A stretch of DNA of 25,125 nt from Ruminococcus sp. (GCA_003521625.1 DPHV01000033.1:1-25125), one strand, 5' to 3'. Shown: positions 15,960-24,741, counted from the first letter of the stretch. The notes: a model not told the origin generated them from the sequence alone. Program-made: numbers and translations.

Positions 15960-18598
15960 CGTTTCGTTATCCCGAAACTGGGGACGACGTTCTGAAAAAC
16001 ATCAGCTTTTCCGTAAACAGCGGCGAATTTATCACGCTTTGCGGTCCGTCAGGCTGCGGAAAAAGTACGCTCCTGCGACATTTAAAACCTACACTTGCTC
16101 CGTTCGGTGTAAAAAGCGGTGAAATATTATTTGAAAACGAGGATATTTCAACGCTCTCGCAACGTGAATTAAGTCAGAAAATCGGCTTTGTAATGCAGTC
16201 GCCCGATAATCAGATTGTTACCGACAAGGTGTGGCACGAGCTTGCTTTCGGACTTGAAAGCCTTGGCTACGACAACGCAATAATTCGCAGGCGAGTAGCC
16301 GAAACAGCAGGATTTTTCGGGATAGAGAGCATATTCGAAAAAAGCGTGTCGGAGCTTTCGGGAGGACAAAAGCAGATTTTAAATCTTGCGTCAATTATGG
16401 CTATGCAACCGTCTGTACTCATTTTAGATGAACCGACAAGTCAGCTTGACCCGATTGCGTCCTCTGAATTTTTAGCCTGCGTTTCAAAAATCAACCGTGA
16501 ACTCGGAACAACCGTAATCATCACTGAACACAGGCTTGACGAGATTTTTCCTTTAAGCGACAGGGTGCTTGTGCTTGAATACGGCGAAATGGTGTCGGAC
16601 GCTCCGCCCGAAAATACAGGCAGAAATCTGAAAAAGATAAACAGCAAAACCTTCCTTTCTCTGCCGTCGCCAATGCAAATCTGGGATAAGGCTGACAGTG
16701 GAGAATCACCCTGCCCCGTAACGGTTGCGCAGGGCAGAGAGTGGATTGAAAAATACTCGCAAAGTCACACACTTTATCCGCTGTATGACGAGAAAATCCC
16801 CGAACATAAGGAGAACATTGCAGTTGAGCTTAAAGACGTCTGGTTCAGATATGAAAAAACCTCTCCCGATGTACTGAAAGGCTTGTCTTTCAAAGTGTAC
16901 GAGGGCGAATTTGTTGCAATCCTCGGCGGCAACGGTGCAGGCAAAACTACTGCCCTTTCGCTGATAAACGGACTGAATTCACCGTACAGAGGAAGTGTAA
17001 AGCTGTTCGGAAAAAACATAAATGACGTTAAACAATCGGACTTGCTGAAGGTATCCGCCTTGCAGCAAAATCCGCAGTCGCTCTTTGTAAAAAAGACGGT
17101 TGCCGAGGATTTGGAGGAAATTTTCAGTGGAGTAAAAATCAAAACCGAAGAAAAAGAAAAGCTAATCGGCTCGGTTGTATCGCTTTGCAGACTTGAAAAA
17201 CTGCTGAAAAGACACCCATACGACCTCTCGGGCGGTGAACAACAGAGGGCGGCGCTTGCAAAGGTACTGCTTGCAAGACCGAAAATCCTGCTCCTTGACG
17301 AGCCGACAAAGGGGATAGACGCCGAATTTAAAGCAGTGCTTGCCGATATAGTAAACACGCTCACACAGTCAGGTGTAACCGTAATTATGGTCAGTCACGA
17401 CGTTGAGTTCTGCGCAAAATATCCCCACCGATGTATGATGTTTTTCGGCGGCGGTATTGTGTCGCAGGCGACACCGAGAAAATTCTTTGCCTCAAACTCA
17501 TTTTACGTAACGAGTGCAAACAGGATTTCACGCAGTATTATTGAAAACGCTGTTACGGCGGAGGACGTAATCTACTGCTGTACAGGCAAAAAGGAGCAAA
17601 GACCTCCGTCAAATCATACCGACCTCTACGACTATGGCTCCGAAGATTTTACAAAAACGCAGAAAAGGAAAATGCAGAAATTACCGCTTTGGAAAAAGCT
17701 CCTCGGCGTGTTTTCGGCAATTGCCTTTGTTTTTGCGCTTATTATTAACCTCGACTATCTGCCGAATTTAAATTCAAAAGTTCTGCCGATGTGGGTAGAT
17801 TTTCTCATAGTCGCAGTACCCGTAGCTTTGCTTATGGTGTCGTTCGGCTCAAAGTCAAAACGTCCGCTTGACGAGGTCAGAGTTGACAGGCGAAAACGGA
17901 AGATTCCAAAGCGAACGATTGCGGCGGCAGTTATGATACTGCTTGCAGTTCCGCTGACGATTTTTATCGGGGTTACGTACCTTGAAGATAAAAAATTTCT
18001 CTTCATTTCACTCCTCGTAATGCTTGAATGTATGCTCCCGTTTTTCCTTGTTTTTGAGGGCAGAAAGCCGCAGGCAAGAGAACTTGTGATTATTGCGGTG
18101 TTATGTGCAATTGCTGTTGTCGGAAGAACGGCGTTTTACTTTCTGCCGCAGTTCAAGCCTGTTATTGCAATTGTGATAATTTCGGGAATAGCGTTCGGCG
18201 GAGAAAGCGGATTCCTCACAGGCTCGCTTACAATGCTGTTGTCAAACATAATGTTTGGGCAGGGACCCTGGACTCCCTGGCAGATGTTTGCCGCAGGAAT
18301 AATAGGATTTTTAGCAGGAGTGTTGTTCAGAAAGGGACTTTTAAGCCGAAGCAGAATACCGCTTTGTGTGTTCGGCTTTGTCGCAACTGTTGTGATTTAC
18401 GGTGTGATAATGAACATATCCTCCGCCGTAATGGCTCACGCACCAACGAATTTTGGAACGATTACAACCTACCTTGCGCTCGGATTTCCGTTTGATATAG
18501 TTCACGGACTTTCAACGGTTGCGTTCCTGTTCTTCGGTGCCGAGCCGATGCTTGAAAAGCTCGACAGAGTAAAGGTTAAGTACGGATTACTTTCATAG
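15932..18598 (+). CDS. Fused ECF importer: two ATPase domains plus S-component-like membrane domain (predicted B12)
   Basis: ATG 15932 follows GGAGAGGGG. The 888-residue chain holds EcfA-like domain 1 (about 1-250; Walker A GPSGCGKST 38-46, LSGGQ 142-146, DE 166-167, His200) and domain 2 (about 295-535; Walker A GGNGAGKTT 332-340, LSGGE 432-436, DE 456-457, His489). A linker (about 540-585) leads to about ten hydrophobic segments: four at 590-708 and six in a typical S-component size (about 716-870) containing GGESGFLTGSLTML and GQGPWTPWQM. Both ATPase sites look intact. In usual ECF systems these are three genes. B12 riboswitch control and neighbouring DUF4430 proteins point to a CbrT-type cobalamin S component; substrate specificity is inferred. 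The first four membrane segments have no counterpart I can name. Confidence 0.9.
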   Translation: MEAFKVSNLTFRYPETGDDVLKNISFSVNSGEFITLCGPSGCGKSTLLRHLKPTLAPFGVKSGEILFENEDISTLSQRELSQKIGFVMQSPDNQIVTDKVWHELAFGLESLGYDNAIIRRRVAETAGFFGIESIFEKSVSELSGGQKQILNLASIMAMQPSVLILDEPTSQLDPIASSEFLACVSKINRELGTTVIITEHRLDEIFPLSDRVLVLEYGEMVSDAPPENTGRNLKKINSKTFLSLPSPMQIWDKADSGESPCPVTVAQGREWIEKYSQSHTLYPLYDEKIPEHKENIAVELKDVWFRYEKTSPDVLKGLSFKVYEGEFVAILGGNGAGKTTALSLINGLNSPYRGSVKLFGKNINDVKQSDLLKVSALQQNPQSLFVKKTVAEDLEEIFSGVKIKTEEKEKLIGSVVSLCRLEKLLKRHPYDLSGGEQQRAALAKVLLARPKILLLDEPTKGIDAEFKAVLADIVNTLTQSGVTVIMVSHDVEFCAKYPHRCMMFFGGGIVSQATPRKFFASNSFYVTSANRISRSIIENAVTAEDVIYCCTGKKEQRPPSNHTDLYDYGSEDFTKTQKRKMQKLPLWKKLLGVFSAIAFVFALIINLDYLPNLNSKVLPMWVDFLIVAVPVALLMVSFGSKSKRPLDEVRVDRRKRKIPKRTIAAAVMILLAVPLTIFIGVTYLEDKKFLFISLLVMLECMLPFFLVFEGRKPQARELVIIAVLCAIAVVGRTAFYFLPQFKPVIAIVIISGIAFGGESGFLTGSLTMLLSNIMFGQGPWTPWQMFAAGIIGFLAGVLFRKGLLSRSRIPLCVFGFVATVVIYGVIMNISSAVMAHAPTNFGTITTYLALGFPFDIVHGLSTVAFLFFGAEPMLEKLDRVKVKYGLLS

Positions 18599-18617
18599 AA
18601 AACATCACATAAAAAAG

Positions 18618-18654
18618 AATTGCAGAGAACATTTTGTTGTTTTCTGCAATTTTT
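18618..18654 (+). terminator. Intrinsic terminator of the B12 operon
   Basis: AATTGCAGAGAAC (18618-18630) pairs with GTTTTCTGCAATT (18639-18651), 13 pairs with one G-T, around an 8-base loop, and runs into TTTTT (18650-18654). An A-rich stretch precedes the stem. It separates the importer from the purine genes. Confidence 0.88.
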
Positions 18655-18748
18655 AACAATTATAGTTACTGTGTTTTCGTTGATATTATTTTTACTGGAA
18701 ATAAATAGAAATTACAATAAATATTCTTTTTTATTTGCCGAAAAATAG

Positions 18749-18776
18749 TTGAAAGTAACGAAAAGTATGGTATAAT
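18749..18776 (+). promoter_or_regulatory. Promoter of hpt-permease operon
   Basis: TTGAAA (18749-18754), 16 bases, then TATAAT (18771-18776), with hpt starting 32 bases further on. The leader is too short and lacks the conserved core for a purine riboswitch. Confidence 0.7.
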
Positions 18777-18807
18777 TAATTTATTATTTTTAAAAAGGGT
18801 GTTGAAA

Positions 18808-19368
18808 ATGAAGGGTGAAAAAAATATTGAGGAATTTCAAAGCAAAATCAAGCAAATCATAATTACGGAGGAACAGATAAATACAGAGATTAAGAAAGTG
18901 GGCAAACAAATCAGCGATTCATATGACGGACGACCTTTCCTGCTTGTCAGCATTCTGAAAGGCTCCTTTGTATTTTTGGCGGATTTGTGCCGTGCAATAA
19001 CCGTTCCCTGTGAAATCGGCTTTATGTGCGCACAAAGCTATTTTTCGGGTACGGTTTCTTCGGGTGAGGTAAAAATCACAATGGATCTTGACCGTGATAT
19101 AAGCAATTATCACGTTATCATTGTCGAGGACATTATCGATACCGGAAGAACGCTCAACTACGTTGCAGAGCTTCTAAAGTCGAGAAATCCGCTGTCATTT
19201 AAAATTGTGACCTTGCTTGACAAGCCGTCAAGGCGTGTAATCGACTTGAAAGCCGATATTTCTTTGTTTACAATTCCTGATTATTTTGTAATAGGCTATG
19301 GTCTGGATTGCGGAGAGTATTACCGTAATCTTCCTTACATAGCCGAATATGATGAAAGAGTGGAATAA
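18808..19368 (+). CDS. hpt: Hypoxanthine phosphoribosyltransferase
   Basis: The enzyme converts hypoxanthine or guanine plus PRPP to IMP or GMP. I chose ATG 18808 because AAAAAGGG (18792-18799) lies 8 bases upstream; GTG 18799 and TTG 18802 overlap or crowd that site. The 186-residue protein has the PRPP-binding motif VEDIIDTGRT (106-115) with the acidic pair E107-D108, the ILKGS loop (49-53) and the LDKPSRR segment, all typical of Hpt. The purine permease starts immediately after its stop, so uptake and salvage are co-expressed. Confidence 0.95.
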   Translation: MKGEKNIEEFQSKIKQIIITEEQINTEIKKVGKQISDSYDGRPFLLVSILKGSFVFLADLCRAITVPCEIGFMCAQSYFSGTVSSGEVKITMDLDRDISNYHVIIVEDIIDTGRTLNYVAELLKSRNPLSFKIVTLLDKPSRRVIDLKADISLFTIPDYFVIGYGLDCGEYYRNLPYIAEYDERVE

Positions 19369-19369
19369 A

Positions 19370-20734
19370 ATGCTTGAAAAAGTATTCAAACTAAAGGAAA
19401 ACAACACAAATGTAAGAACCGAAATAACCGCAGGTATTACTACGTTTATGACAATGGCGTATATCCTTGCGGTTAATCCGAGTATTCTCGGTGCATCGGG
19501 AATGGACTCAACAGCCGTTTTGCTTGCAACTTGTATAGCGTCGTTTATCGGTACTGCCTGTATGGCTCTTATGGCAAATATGCCGTTTGCACTTTCTGCA
19601 GGTATGGGACTTAACGCATATTTCACATACACCGTTGTACAGGGCTTCGGTTACAGCTGGCAGGTAGCATTGCTTGCCGTATTTATTGAAGGTATCATCT
19701 TTATTCTGCTGTCGCTTACCAATGTAAGAGAAGCGATTTTTAACGCAATTCCTCTGTCACTCAAGCACGCAGTATCTGTCGGTATTGGCTTGTTTATCGC
19801 ATTTATCGGACTTCAGAACGCCGGTATAACAGTAAACAACGAATCTACTCTTGTTTCAATTGTAAGCTTTACCGATAATTTTACAACTTCGGGAATTTCC
19901 GCATTACTTGCAATAATCGGTACTTTTCTTATTGCGGTTCTTTACATCAAGAAGGTTAAAGGCTCAATCTTAATCGGTATACTTGCAACGTGGATTCTCG
20001 GTATTATCTGCCAGCTTACAGGTCTTTATGTACCGACTCCGGAAGCCGGTTATTATTCGCTTATTCCTGCGTTTGCAATGACCGATTTTACAAAGCTCGG
20101 CGAAACATTCGGTCAGTGCTTCAATGTTGATTTAGGCAGTGTCGGCATTGTAAATTTCATCATTGTTATTTTCTCATTCCTCTTTGTTGATATGTTCGAT
20201 ACACTCGGAACACTTATCGGCGTAAGCTCAAAGGCAGGTATGCTTGACAAGAACGGCAGACTTCCCAAAATCATGCCTGCACTTCTCGCTGACGCTGTTG
20301 CAACAACAGCTGGCGCAGTACTCGGCACATCAACAACTACAACTTATGTAGAATCCTCGGCAGGCGTTGCAGACGGAGGAAGAACAGGACTTACTGCTAT
20401 GACAACAGCGTTCCTGTTCCTCATTTCAATGTTCTTTGCTCCTGTCTTTACTGCAGTTCCGTCGTTCGCAACTGCTCCTGCTCTGATTATTGTAGGCTTC
20501 CTTATGTTCAGCAACATCACAAAGATTAAGTTTGACGAAAAGAACTTTGTTTCTGCAATCCCTGCATATCTCTGTGTGCTTGCAATGCCCCTGTTCTACT
20601 CAATTTCAGAGGGTATTTCAATCGGCGTTATTTCCTATGTTGTAATCAACCTCATCTGCAAAAAGGGTAAGGAAGTAAGCCCCGTAATGTATGTACTTGC
20701 AGTTCTGTTTATTCTAAAATACATTTTTTTGTAA
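19370..20734 (+). CDS. NCS2-family (AzgA-like) purine permease
   Basis: A 454-residue membrane transporter of the AzgA/PbuG/PbuO group, predicted to import hypoxanthine, guanine or adenine with protons. ATG 19370 gives the usual family start MLEKVFKLKENNTNVRTE; an in-frame ATG at 19349 would overlap hpt. Family segments seen include ITTFMTMAYILAVNP, ALSAGMGLNAYF and DMFDTLGTLIGVSS, plus the conserved GTSTTTTYVESSAGV stretch, and about 12 hydrophobic spans. Coupling with hpt supports purine salvage. The exact base transported cannot be decided. Confidence 0.93.
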   Translation: MLEKVFKLKENNTNVRTEITAGITTFMTMAYILAVNPSILGASGMDSTAVLLATCIASFIGTACMALMANMPFALSAGMGLNAYFTYTVVQGFGYSWQVALLAVFIEGIIFILLSLTNVREAIFNAIPLSLKHAVSVGIGLFIAFIGLQNAGITVNNESTLVSIVSFTDNFTTSGISALLAIIGTFLIAVLYIKKVKGSILIGILATWILGIICQLTGLYVPTPEAGYYSLIPAFAMTDFTKLGETFGQCFNVDLGSVGIVNFIIVIFSFLFVDMFDTLGTLIGVSSKAGMLDKNGRLPKIMPALLADAVATTAGAVLGTSTTTTYVESSAGVADGGRTGLTAMTTAFLFLISMFFAPVFTAVPSFATAPALIIVGFLMFSNITKIKFDEKNFVSAIPAYLCVLAMPLFYSISEGISIGVISYVVINLICKKGKEVSPVMYVLAVLFILKYIFL

Positions 20735-20793
20735 TTGAAATTTAATAACCGTTAACGAATTATATATGATTATGCATAAATTTGCAAAAAATC

Positions 20794-20821
20794 TTGACAT
20801 TTCATTTTATTGATTTATAAT
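20794..20821 (+). promoter_or_regulatory. Promoter of the SDR gene
   Basis: A perfect TTGACA (20794-20799) and a perfect TATAAT (20816-20821) are separated by 16 bases, about 55 bases before the ATG. This is the best consensus promoter in the window and implies strong basal expression. Confidence 0.85.
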
Positions 20822-20876
20822 AAAAAAGGAATGAAAATTCTTATTATTGTATTAAATTTGTTAGGAGTGTTTGAAA

Positions 20877-21680
20877 ATGAACAGATTAAAAGATAAGGTT
20901 GCAATTGTTACAGGTTCAACCAGCGGTATCGGCATCGGTATTGCAAGATTATTTGCTTCTGAGGGCGCAAAGGTTGTTATTTGCGGTCGTCGTGAGGCAA
21001 AAGGTCAGGCTGTGGTTGACCGCATCGCCGAAGAGGGAGGAGAAGCTTGGTACCATTTTATGGACATCACCGATACTGAAAGCATCGAAAAACTCTTTGC
21101 CGACACAGTTGAAAAATTCGGCAAGCTTGACATTCTTGTAAACAATGCGGCTAACGTTGCCTTAAAGGACGGTCGTGTTGACGAGCTTACAATTGAAATG
21201 TGGGACGGCATTTTCGAGAGCGATATGCGTGGTACTTTCTATGCAACAAAGTGCGCTCTGCCGTACTTGAAGAAGAATGAAAACGGCGGTTCAATAGTTA
21301 ATATCGGTTCAATGGCTTCCTGCGGCGGCGACCTTGGCTCAACAGCTTATGCGTGTGCAAAGGCAGGCGTTGATTTGCTTACTCAGGCAACAGCTTTGCA
21401 GTACGGCAAGGACAACATCCGTTGCAACTGCGTTCGTCCCGGCTTGATTGTTACTCCCGAAAACGAGGCTTATGTTCCCCAGCCGTTAAAGGATATTTTC
21501 GTAAGCAACATTATGGTAAATCGCTACGGTTGTCCCGAGGATATCGGTCATATGTGCGTATATCTCGCATCTGACGAGAGCACCTACGTAACAGGCCAGA
21601 TTGTAAATGTTGACGGCGGTATGAACTCGCACGTTCCGACAGTTGCTCAGTTCAGAGAGCTCAACTCACGTACTTGGTAA
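20877..21680 (+). CDS. Short-chain dehydrogenase/reductase
   Basis: A classical SDR oxidoreductase of 267 residues, started at ATG 20877 with AGGAGTG (20863-20869) upstream. It has the nucleotide-binding TGSTSGIG (12-19), NNAA (89-92), catalytic Ser145 and the Tyr158-x3-Lys162 pair in YACAK. Two Arg after the second strand (CGRR, 36-39) suggest preference for NADP(H). The C-terminal NVDGGMNSHVP is typical. The gene stands alone with its own promoter and terminator, so context gives no substrate. Similar proteins act on sugars, 3-oxoacyl chains or bile-acid hydroxyls; none can be chosen here. Confidence 0.9.
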   Translation: MNRLKDKVAIVTGSTSGIGIGIARLFASEGAKVVICGRREAKGQAVVDRIAEEGGEAWYHFMDITDTESIEKLFADTVEKFGKLDILVNNAANVALKDGRVDELTIEMWDGIFESDMRGTFYATKCALPYLKKNENGGSIVNIGSMASCGGDLGSTAYACAKAGVDLLTQATALQYGKDNIRCNCVRPGLIVTPENEAYVPQPLKDIFVSNIMVNRYGCPEDIGHMCVYLASDESTYVTGQIVNVDGGMNSHVPTVAQFRELNSRTW

Positions 21681-21696
21681 GAGAATTATCAAAAGC

Positions 21697-21730
21697 AAAA
21701 AACAGACAGGCAAACACCTGTCTGTTTTTT
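21697..21730 (+). terminator. Intrinsic terminator after the SDR gene, probably bidirectional
   Basis: AAAAAACAGACAGG (21697-21710) pairs perfectly with CCTGTCTGTTTTTT (21717-21730) around CAAACA. Because one side is A-rich and the other T-rich, it can also stop the tRNA transcript coming from the minus strand. Confidence 0.93.
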
Positions 21731-21794
21731 ATGATTTACTGTATTAAAAATAAAAGTGCAATGATACGCAATTATGTATATCGTTGCACTCGAC

Positions 21795-21871
21795 TGGCGT
21801 CCTCGGCGGGATTCGAACCCACGGCCTTTCGCTTAGGAGGCGAACGCTCTATCCGGCTGAGCTACGAAGAC
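21795..21871 (-). tRNA. tRNA-Arg (anticodon CCU)
   Basis: On the minus strand the 77-base gene reads from GTCTTCG (acceptor 5' arm) to CGAGGAC, G and an encoded CCA. The D arm GTAGCTCAGCCGGAT, the anticodon stem TTCGC/GCGAA with loop CTCCTAA, and the T arm with GGTTCGAATCC are all present. The anticodon CCT decodes AGG. The acceptor stem forms seven pairs with one G-T. Confidence 0.96.
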
Positions 21872-21890
21872 ATTTATTCACAACAGATAT

Positions 21891-21919
21891 ATTTTATCTC
21901 AAATATACCGCTTTGTCAA
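21891..21919 (-). promoter_or_regulatory. Promoter of tRNA-Arg
   Basis: Reading the minus strand, TTGACA (21919-21914), 17 bases, then TAAAAT (21896-21891), about 20 bases before the tRNA 5' end. It lies back to back with the start region of the HTH gene. Confidence 0.78.
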
Positions 21920-21963
21920 GAATTATAAATTTTATAAAACAGTCTAATATTAGTAGACAAAGG

Positions 21964-21993
21964 TTGAGAAATGTGTTATTATGAATATATAAA
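21964..21993 (+). promoter_or_regulatory. Possible promoter of the membrane HTH gene
   Basis: TTGAGA (21964-21969), 18 bases, then TATAAA (21988-21993), 25 bases before the ATG at 22019. The elements match only in part and the region is AT-rich, so this is a candidate only. Confidence 0.4.
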
Positions 21994-22018
21994 ATAAGTT
22001 TTGAAACAGGGTGAAAAT

Positions 22019-23479
22019 ATGAGCTTTGGACAACGTTTAAAACAACTTCGTGAGGAAAACGGAATTTCTCAGATTGCGCTTGCAAATCAGCTCGGATTAA
22101 CAGAAGAAGATATTAACAAATTTGAAAATGACGAAACTATGCCCTCGGCAGAAATTCTGGTAAAATTAAGCTCGTTATATAATATGAGTATTGACGAGCT
22201 GTTGGGCAACAGCAGAAAAACCGAACTGCCGATTGCAAAAGCGCAAATAGTAAATTCAAAAAAACAGTTAAAACAGGCGTTGAAATTTGAAAGCTCCGTT
22301 TCAAGAATGGTACTGCTTACAATAGGCTTTGGCATTGCTATGATTTTTACCTGTCTTGTAGTGCTCCAATTTCTGAACTATCCGCCCTTGCAGAACGGAG
22401 TCAGTTTCGGGTATTTAATCTATACCATACCGTTTTTTGTTATGTACTTTATATCAATTGTCAGAATAAATACTAAGGCAAAAAGATATATGAAGTTTAT
22501 GCAGGGAAGAAACGGATTTATTGAGTTCTACAATCATCATATTATGGTATATCTCGACGGGGAACAGTCACCCGTAAGCTATTCGTATTCCAACCTTTTC
22601 AAGACAAGCGAAAGCGACGGATACATCTTACTTTATCTTCCGAATTCAATGGTTTACTGTGTTGATAAACGGCAAAGCGAGGGCTACATTGAAAGTGTTT
22701 CACAAATTCTTTCCCTCAACAAATGTCACAAAAATAAGTCTGCACTTAAAAAGCCGAATGAAAAATTCAGCGTATCAAAATTACTGAGAATGAAAAACGC
22801 TTCAAATATTCTGTATACGTTGTCGTTTTTCTCTTTGCATTTAGGACTTGTTTTTGTGGCTTGCGGAGTTATTTCAAACAGTCCGTTAATGAAATTCAGC
22901 TTTTTCTTTGCAGGAATTATTCCGCTTTGCGGATTGATTTACGGAATATACATTAAAATCAGAAATTTCCGAGGAAAAAAGCTGATTATCACAAGCTCAA
23001 TTTTCTTGTGCCTTATGCTGATGTACGGCTCGCTTTTTGCGTTGTTGCCGATTAATAATCATAGTTCAGTTTCGAATAATTCAACTGTAACAGATTATAA
23101 GGATTTCTCGGAAATAGTTGAATATTTGCAGTCAAAAGGCTTCAGCCTTGAAAAGCAGACACGTCTTGACGATTACCCGGGCTTGGAGCAGTATTATGAG
23201 GCTGAAAGCCCCGATTCTGAATATACAATTTATCTATATAAGTTCAGTAATTCTCACAATTGCGATACGTTTTACAGCCTTATTGAATTTGAACCGGAAA
23301 ATATTATGTTCAGCAAGCGCAGCTATTCAGTAGGAAATGTTAAAATGCTGACTGTTTCAACCGAAAACGAATATCGCTACAAATATTCTGACGAAAGGGT
23401 TATATTTTATGTCAAGGCTGATTTGGATAAAAAGGAAGAAATCAAGGAAATCATTGACAGTTTGGATTTAGTTGACTAA
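22019..23479 (+). CDS. Membrane-bound XRE/HTH protein with YcxB-like domain
   Basis: ATG 22019 follows AGGGTG (22008-22013). The 486-residue protein begins with a complete XRE-type helix-turn-helix (about 2-62, GQRLKQLREENGISQIALAN). Five hydrophobic segments follow, near 97-118, 130-149, 264-287, 291-312 and 322-344. Between the second and third lies a soluble stretch (about 155-235) resembling the YcxB-like domain. With a cytoplasmic HTH and five helices, the final ~140 residues (345-486) would be outside the cell. This suggests a one-piece transmembrane regulator, sensing outside and binding DNA inside. The ligand and targets are unknown; autoregulation of the divergent region is possible. 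Confidence 0.82.
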   Translation: MSFGQRLKQLREENGISQIALANQLGLTEEDINKFENDETMPSAEILVKLSSLYNMSIDELLGNSRKTELPIAKAQIVNSKKQLKQALKFESSVSRMVLLTIGFGIAMIFTCLVVLQFLNYPPLQNGVSFGYLIYTIPFFVMYFISIVRINTKAKRYMKFMQGRNGFIEFYNHHIMVYLDGEQSPVSYSYSNLFKTSESDGYILLYLPNSMVYCVDKRQSEGYIESVSQILSLNKCHKNKSALKKPNEKFSVSKLLRMKNASNILYTLSFFSLHLGLVFVACGVISNSPLMKFSFFFAGIIPLCGLIYGIYIKIRNFRGKKLIITSSIFLCLMLMYGSLFALLPINNHSSVSNNSTVTDYKDFSEIVEYLQSKGFSLEKQTRLDDYPGLEQYYEAESPDSEYTIYLYKFSNSHNCDTFYSLIEFEPENIMFSKRSYSVGNVKMLTVSTENEYRYKYSDERVIFYVKADLDKKEEIKEIIDSLDLVD

Positions 23480-23484
23480 TATAA

Positions 23485-23522
23485 ACGGACGTTTCAATTT
23501 CCTGAAACGCCCGTAATTTTTT
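23485..23522 (+). terminator. Terminator after the HTH gene
   Basis: ACGGACGTTTCA (23485-23496) pairs with TGAAACGCCCGT (23503-23514), with a single A/C mismatch, around ATTTCC, followed by AA and six T (23517-23522). It lies between convergent genes, and in the minus direction the T run is weak, so termination of metK here is less certain. Confidence 0.82.
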
Positions 23523-23532
23523 CTGTAGATAT

Positions 23533-24714
23533 TTATGCGATTGCGGCTTTAAGCTCGTCAACCTTGTCGGTGTCCTCCCAGCGAACGCCGAGCTCCTCTC
23601 TGCCCATATGACCGTATGCGGCAAGTGGGAGATACTTTGTTTCTCTGAGCTTTAACTGCTCAATAATCGAGTTCGGACGGCAGTCGAATACCTTTTCAAC
23701 GGCAGCGGCAAGCTGTTCGTTTGAATACTCAGATGTGCCGAAAGCGTCAACCATTATCGAAACAGGCTTTGCAACGCCGATTGCGTAAGCAAGCTGAATT
23801 TCACACTTCCTTGCAAGACCTGCGGCTACAATGTTCTTTGCAATGTAGCGGCTGTAGTAAGCCGCACTGCGGTCAACCTTTGTCGGGTCCTTACCGCTGA
23901 AGCAGCCGCCGCCGTGACGTGAAAATCCGCCGTATGTGTCAACAATAATCTTTCTGCCTGTAAGTCCCGAGTCGCCTACAGGACCTCCGATTACAAATCT
24001 GCCTGTGGGGTTTACAAAAATCTTTGTAGCGTTGTCGAGGAGATTTTCGGGGATAATCGGCTTGATAATGTACTCAATTAAATCCTTGCGGATTTGCTCA
24101 AGCGCAACGTACTCGTCGTGCTGGGTTGAAACAACAACGGTGTCCACTCTTATAACCTTATCGTCGTCATACTCAACGGTAACCTGTGTTTTGCCGTCGG
24201 GACGAAGGTAACTTAAAGTGCCGTCCTTTCTTACCTTTGTAAGCTGTTTTGCAAGCTTGTGCGCAAGTGAGATGGGGAGAGGCATAAGCTCGGGTGTTTC
24301 GTCGCAGGCGTAGCCGAACATCATACCCTGGTCGCCGGCACCAATCTGATTGTTGATGTCGTTTTCGCCGTCTTTAAGCTCGTAGCTTTCGTTTACGCCC
24401 ATTGCAATGTCGGGTGACTGTGCGTCAATCGAGGTCAGAACTGCGCAGGTTGTGCCGTCAAATCCGCATTTTGGATTGTCGTAGCCGATATTGTTGATAA
24501 CATTTCTCGCAATTGAGTTGATGTCAACATAGCAGTCGGTTGAAATTTCGCCCATAACGTGAACAAGACCGGTTGTAGCCGTAACCTCGCAGGCAACGTG
24601 AGCGTTTTTATCCTGTTCAAGAATATTGTCAAGAATAGCGTCTGAAATCTGGTCGCATACCTTGTCGGGATGTCCCTCGGTAACGGACTCTGAAGTGAAT
24701 AAATGCTTTGCCAT
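23533..24714 (-). CDS. metK: S-adenosylmethionine synthetase
   Basis: MetK makes S-adenosylmethionine from methionine and ATP in the cytosol. On the minus strand the ATG at 24714 follows GGAGT in AAAAGGAGTATTTATA; an in-frame start 30 bases upstream lacks this spacing. The 393-residue protein has HLFTSESVTEGHPDKVCDQ at the start, the ATP signature GAGDQGMMFGYA (125-136) and the P-loop-like GGGCFSGKD (268-276). Length and motifs are normal. The leader holds a SAM-I riboswitch, giving feedback by the enzyme's own product. Confidence 0.98.
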   Translation of the reverse strand: MAKHLFTSESVTEGHPDKVCDQISDAILDNILEQDKNAHVACEVTATTGLVHVMGEISTDCYVDINSIARNVINNIGYDNPKCGFDGTTCAVLTSIDAQSPDIAMGVNESYELKDGENDINNQIGAGDQGMMFGYACDETPELMPLPISLAHKLAKQLTKVRKDGTLSYLRPDGKTQVTVEYDDDKVIRVDTVVVSTQHDEYVALEQIRKDLIEYIIKPIIPENLLDNATKIFVNPTGRFVIGGPVGDSGLTGRKIIVDTYGGFSRHGGGCFSGKDPTKVDRSAAYYSRYIAKNIVAAGLARKCEIQLAYAIGVAKPVSIMVDAFGTSEYSNEQLAAAVEKVFDCRPNSIIEQLKLRETKYLPLAAYGHMGREELGVRWEDTDKVDELKAAIA

Positions 24715-24741
24715 TATAAATACTCCTTTTCTTAATTTTTG

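Noticed and set aside
18655..18807. Purine riboswitch before hpt
   Set aside because: No conserved three-way-junction core was found, and the promoter leaves a leader of only about 25 bases.
21674..21984. Two short plus-strand reading frames over the tRNA
   Set aside because: They are translations of the antisense of tRNA-Arg and the terminator; the RNA gene explains the conservation.
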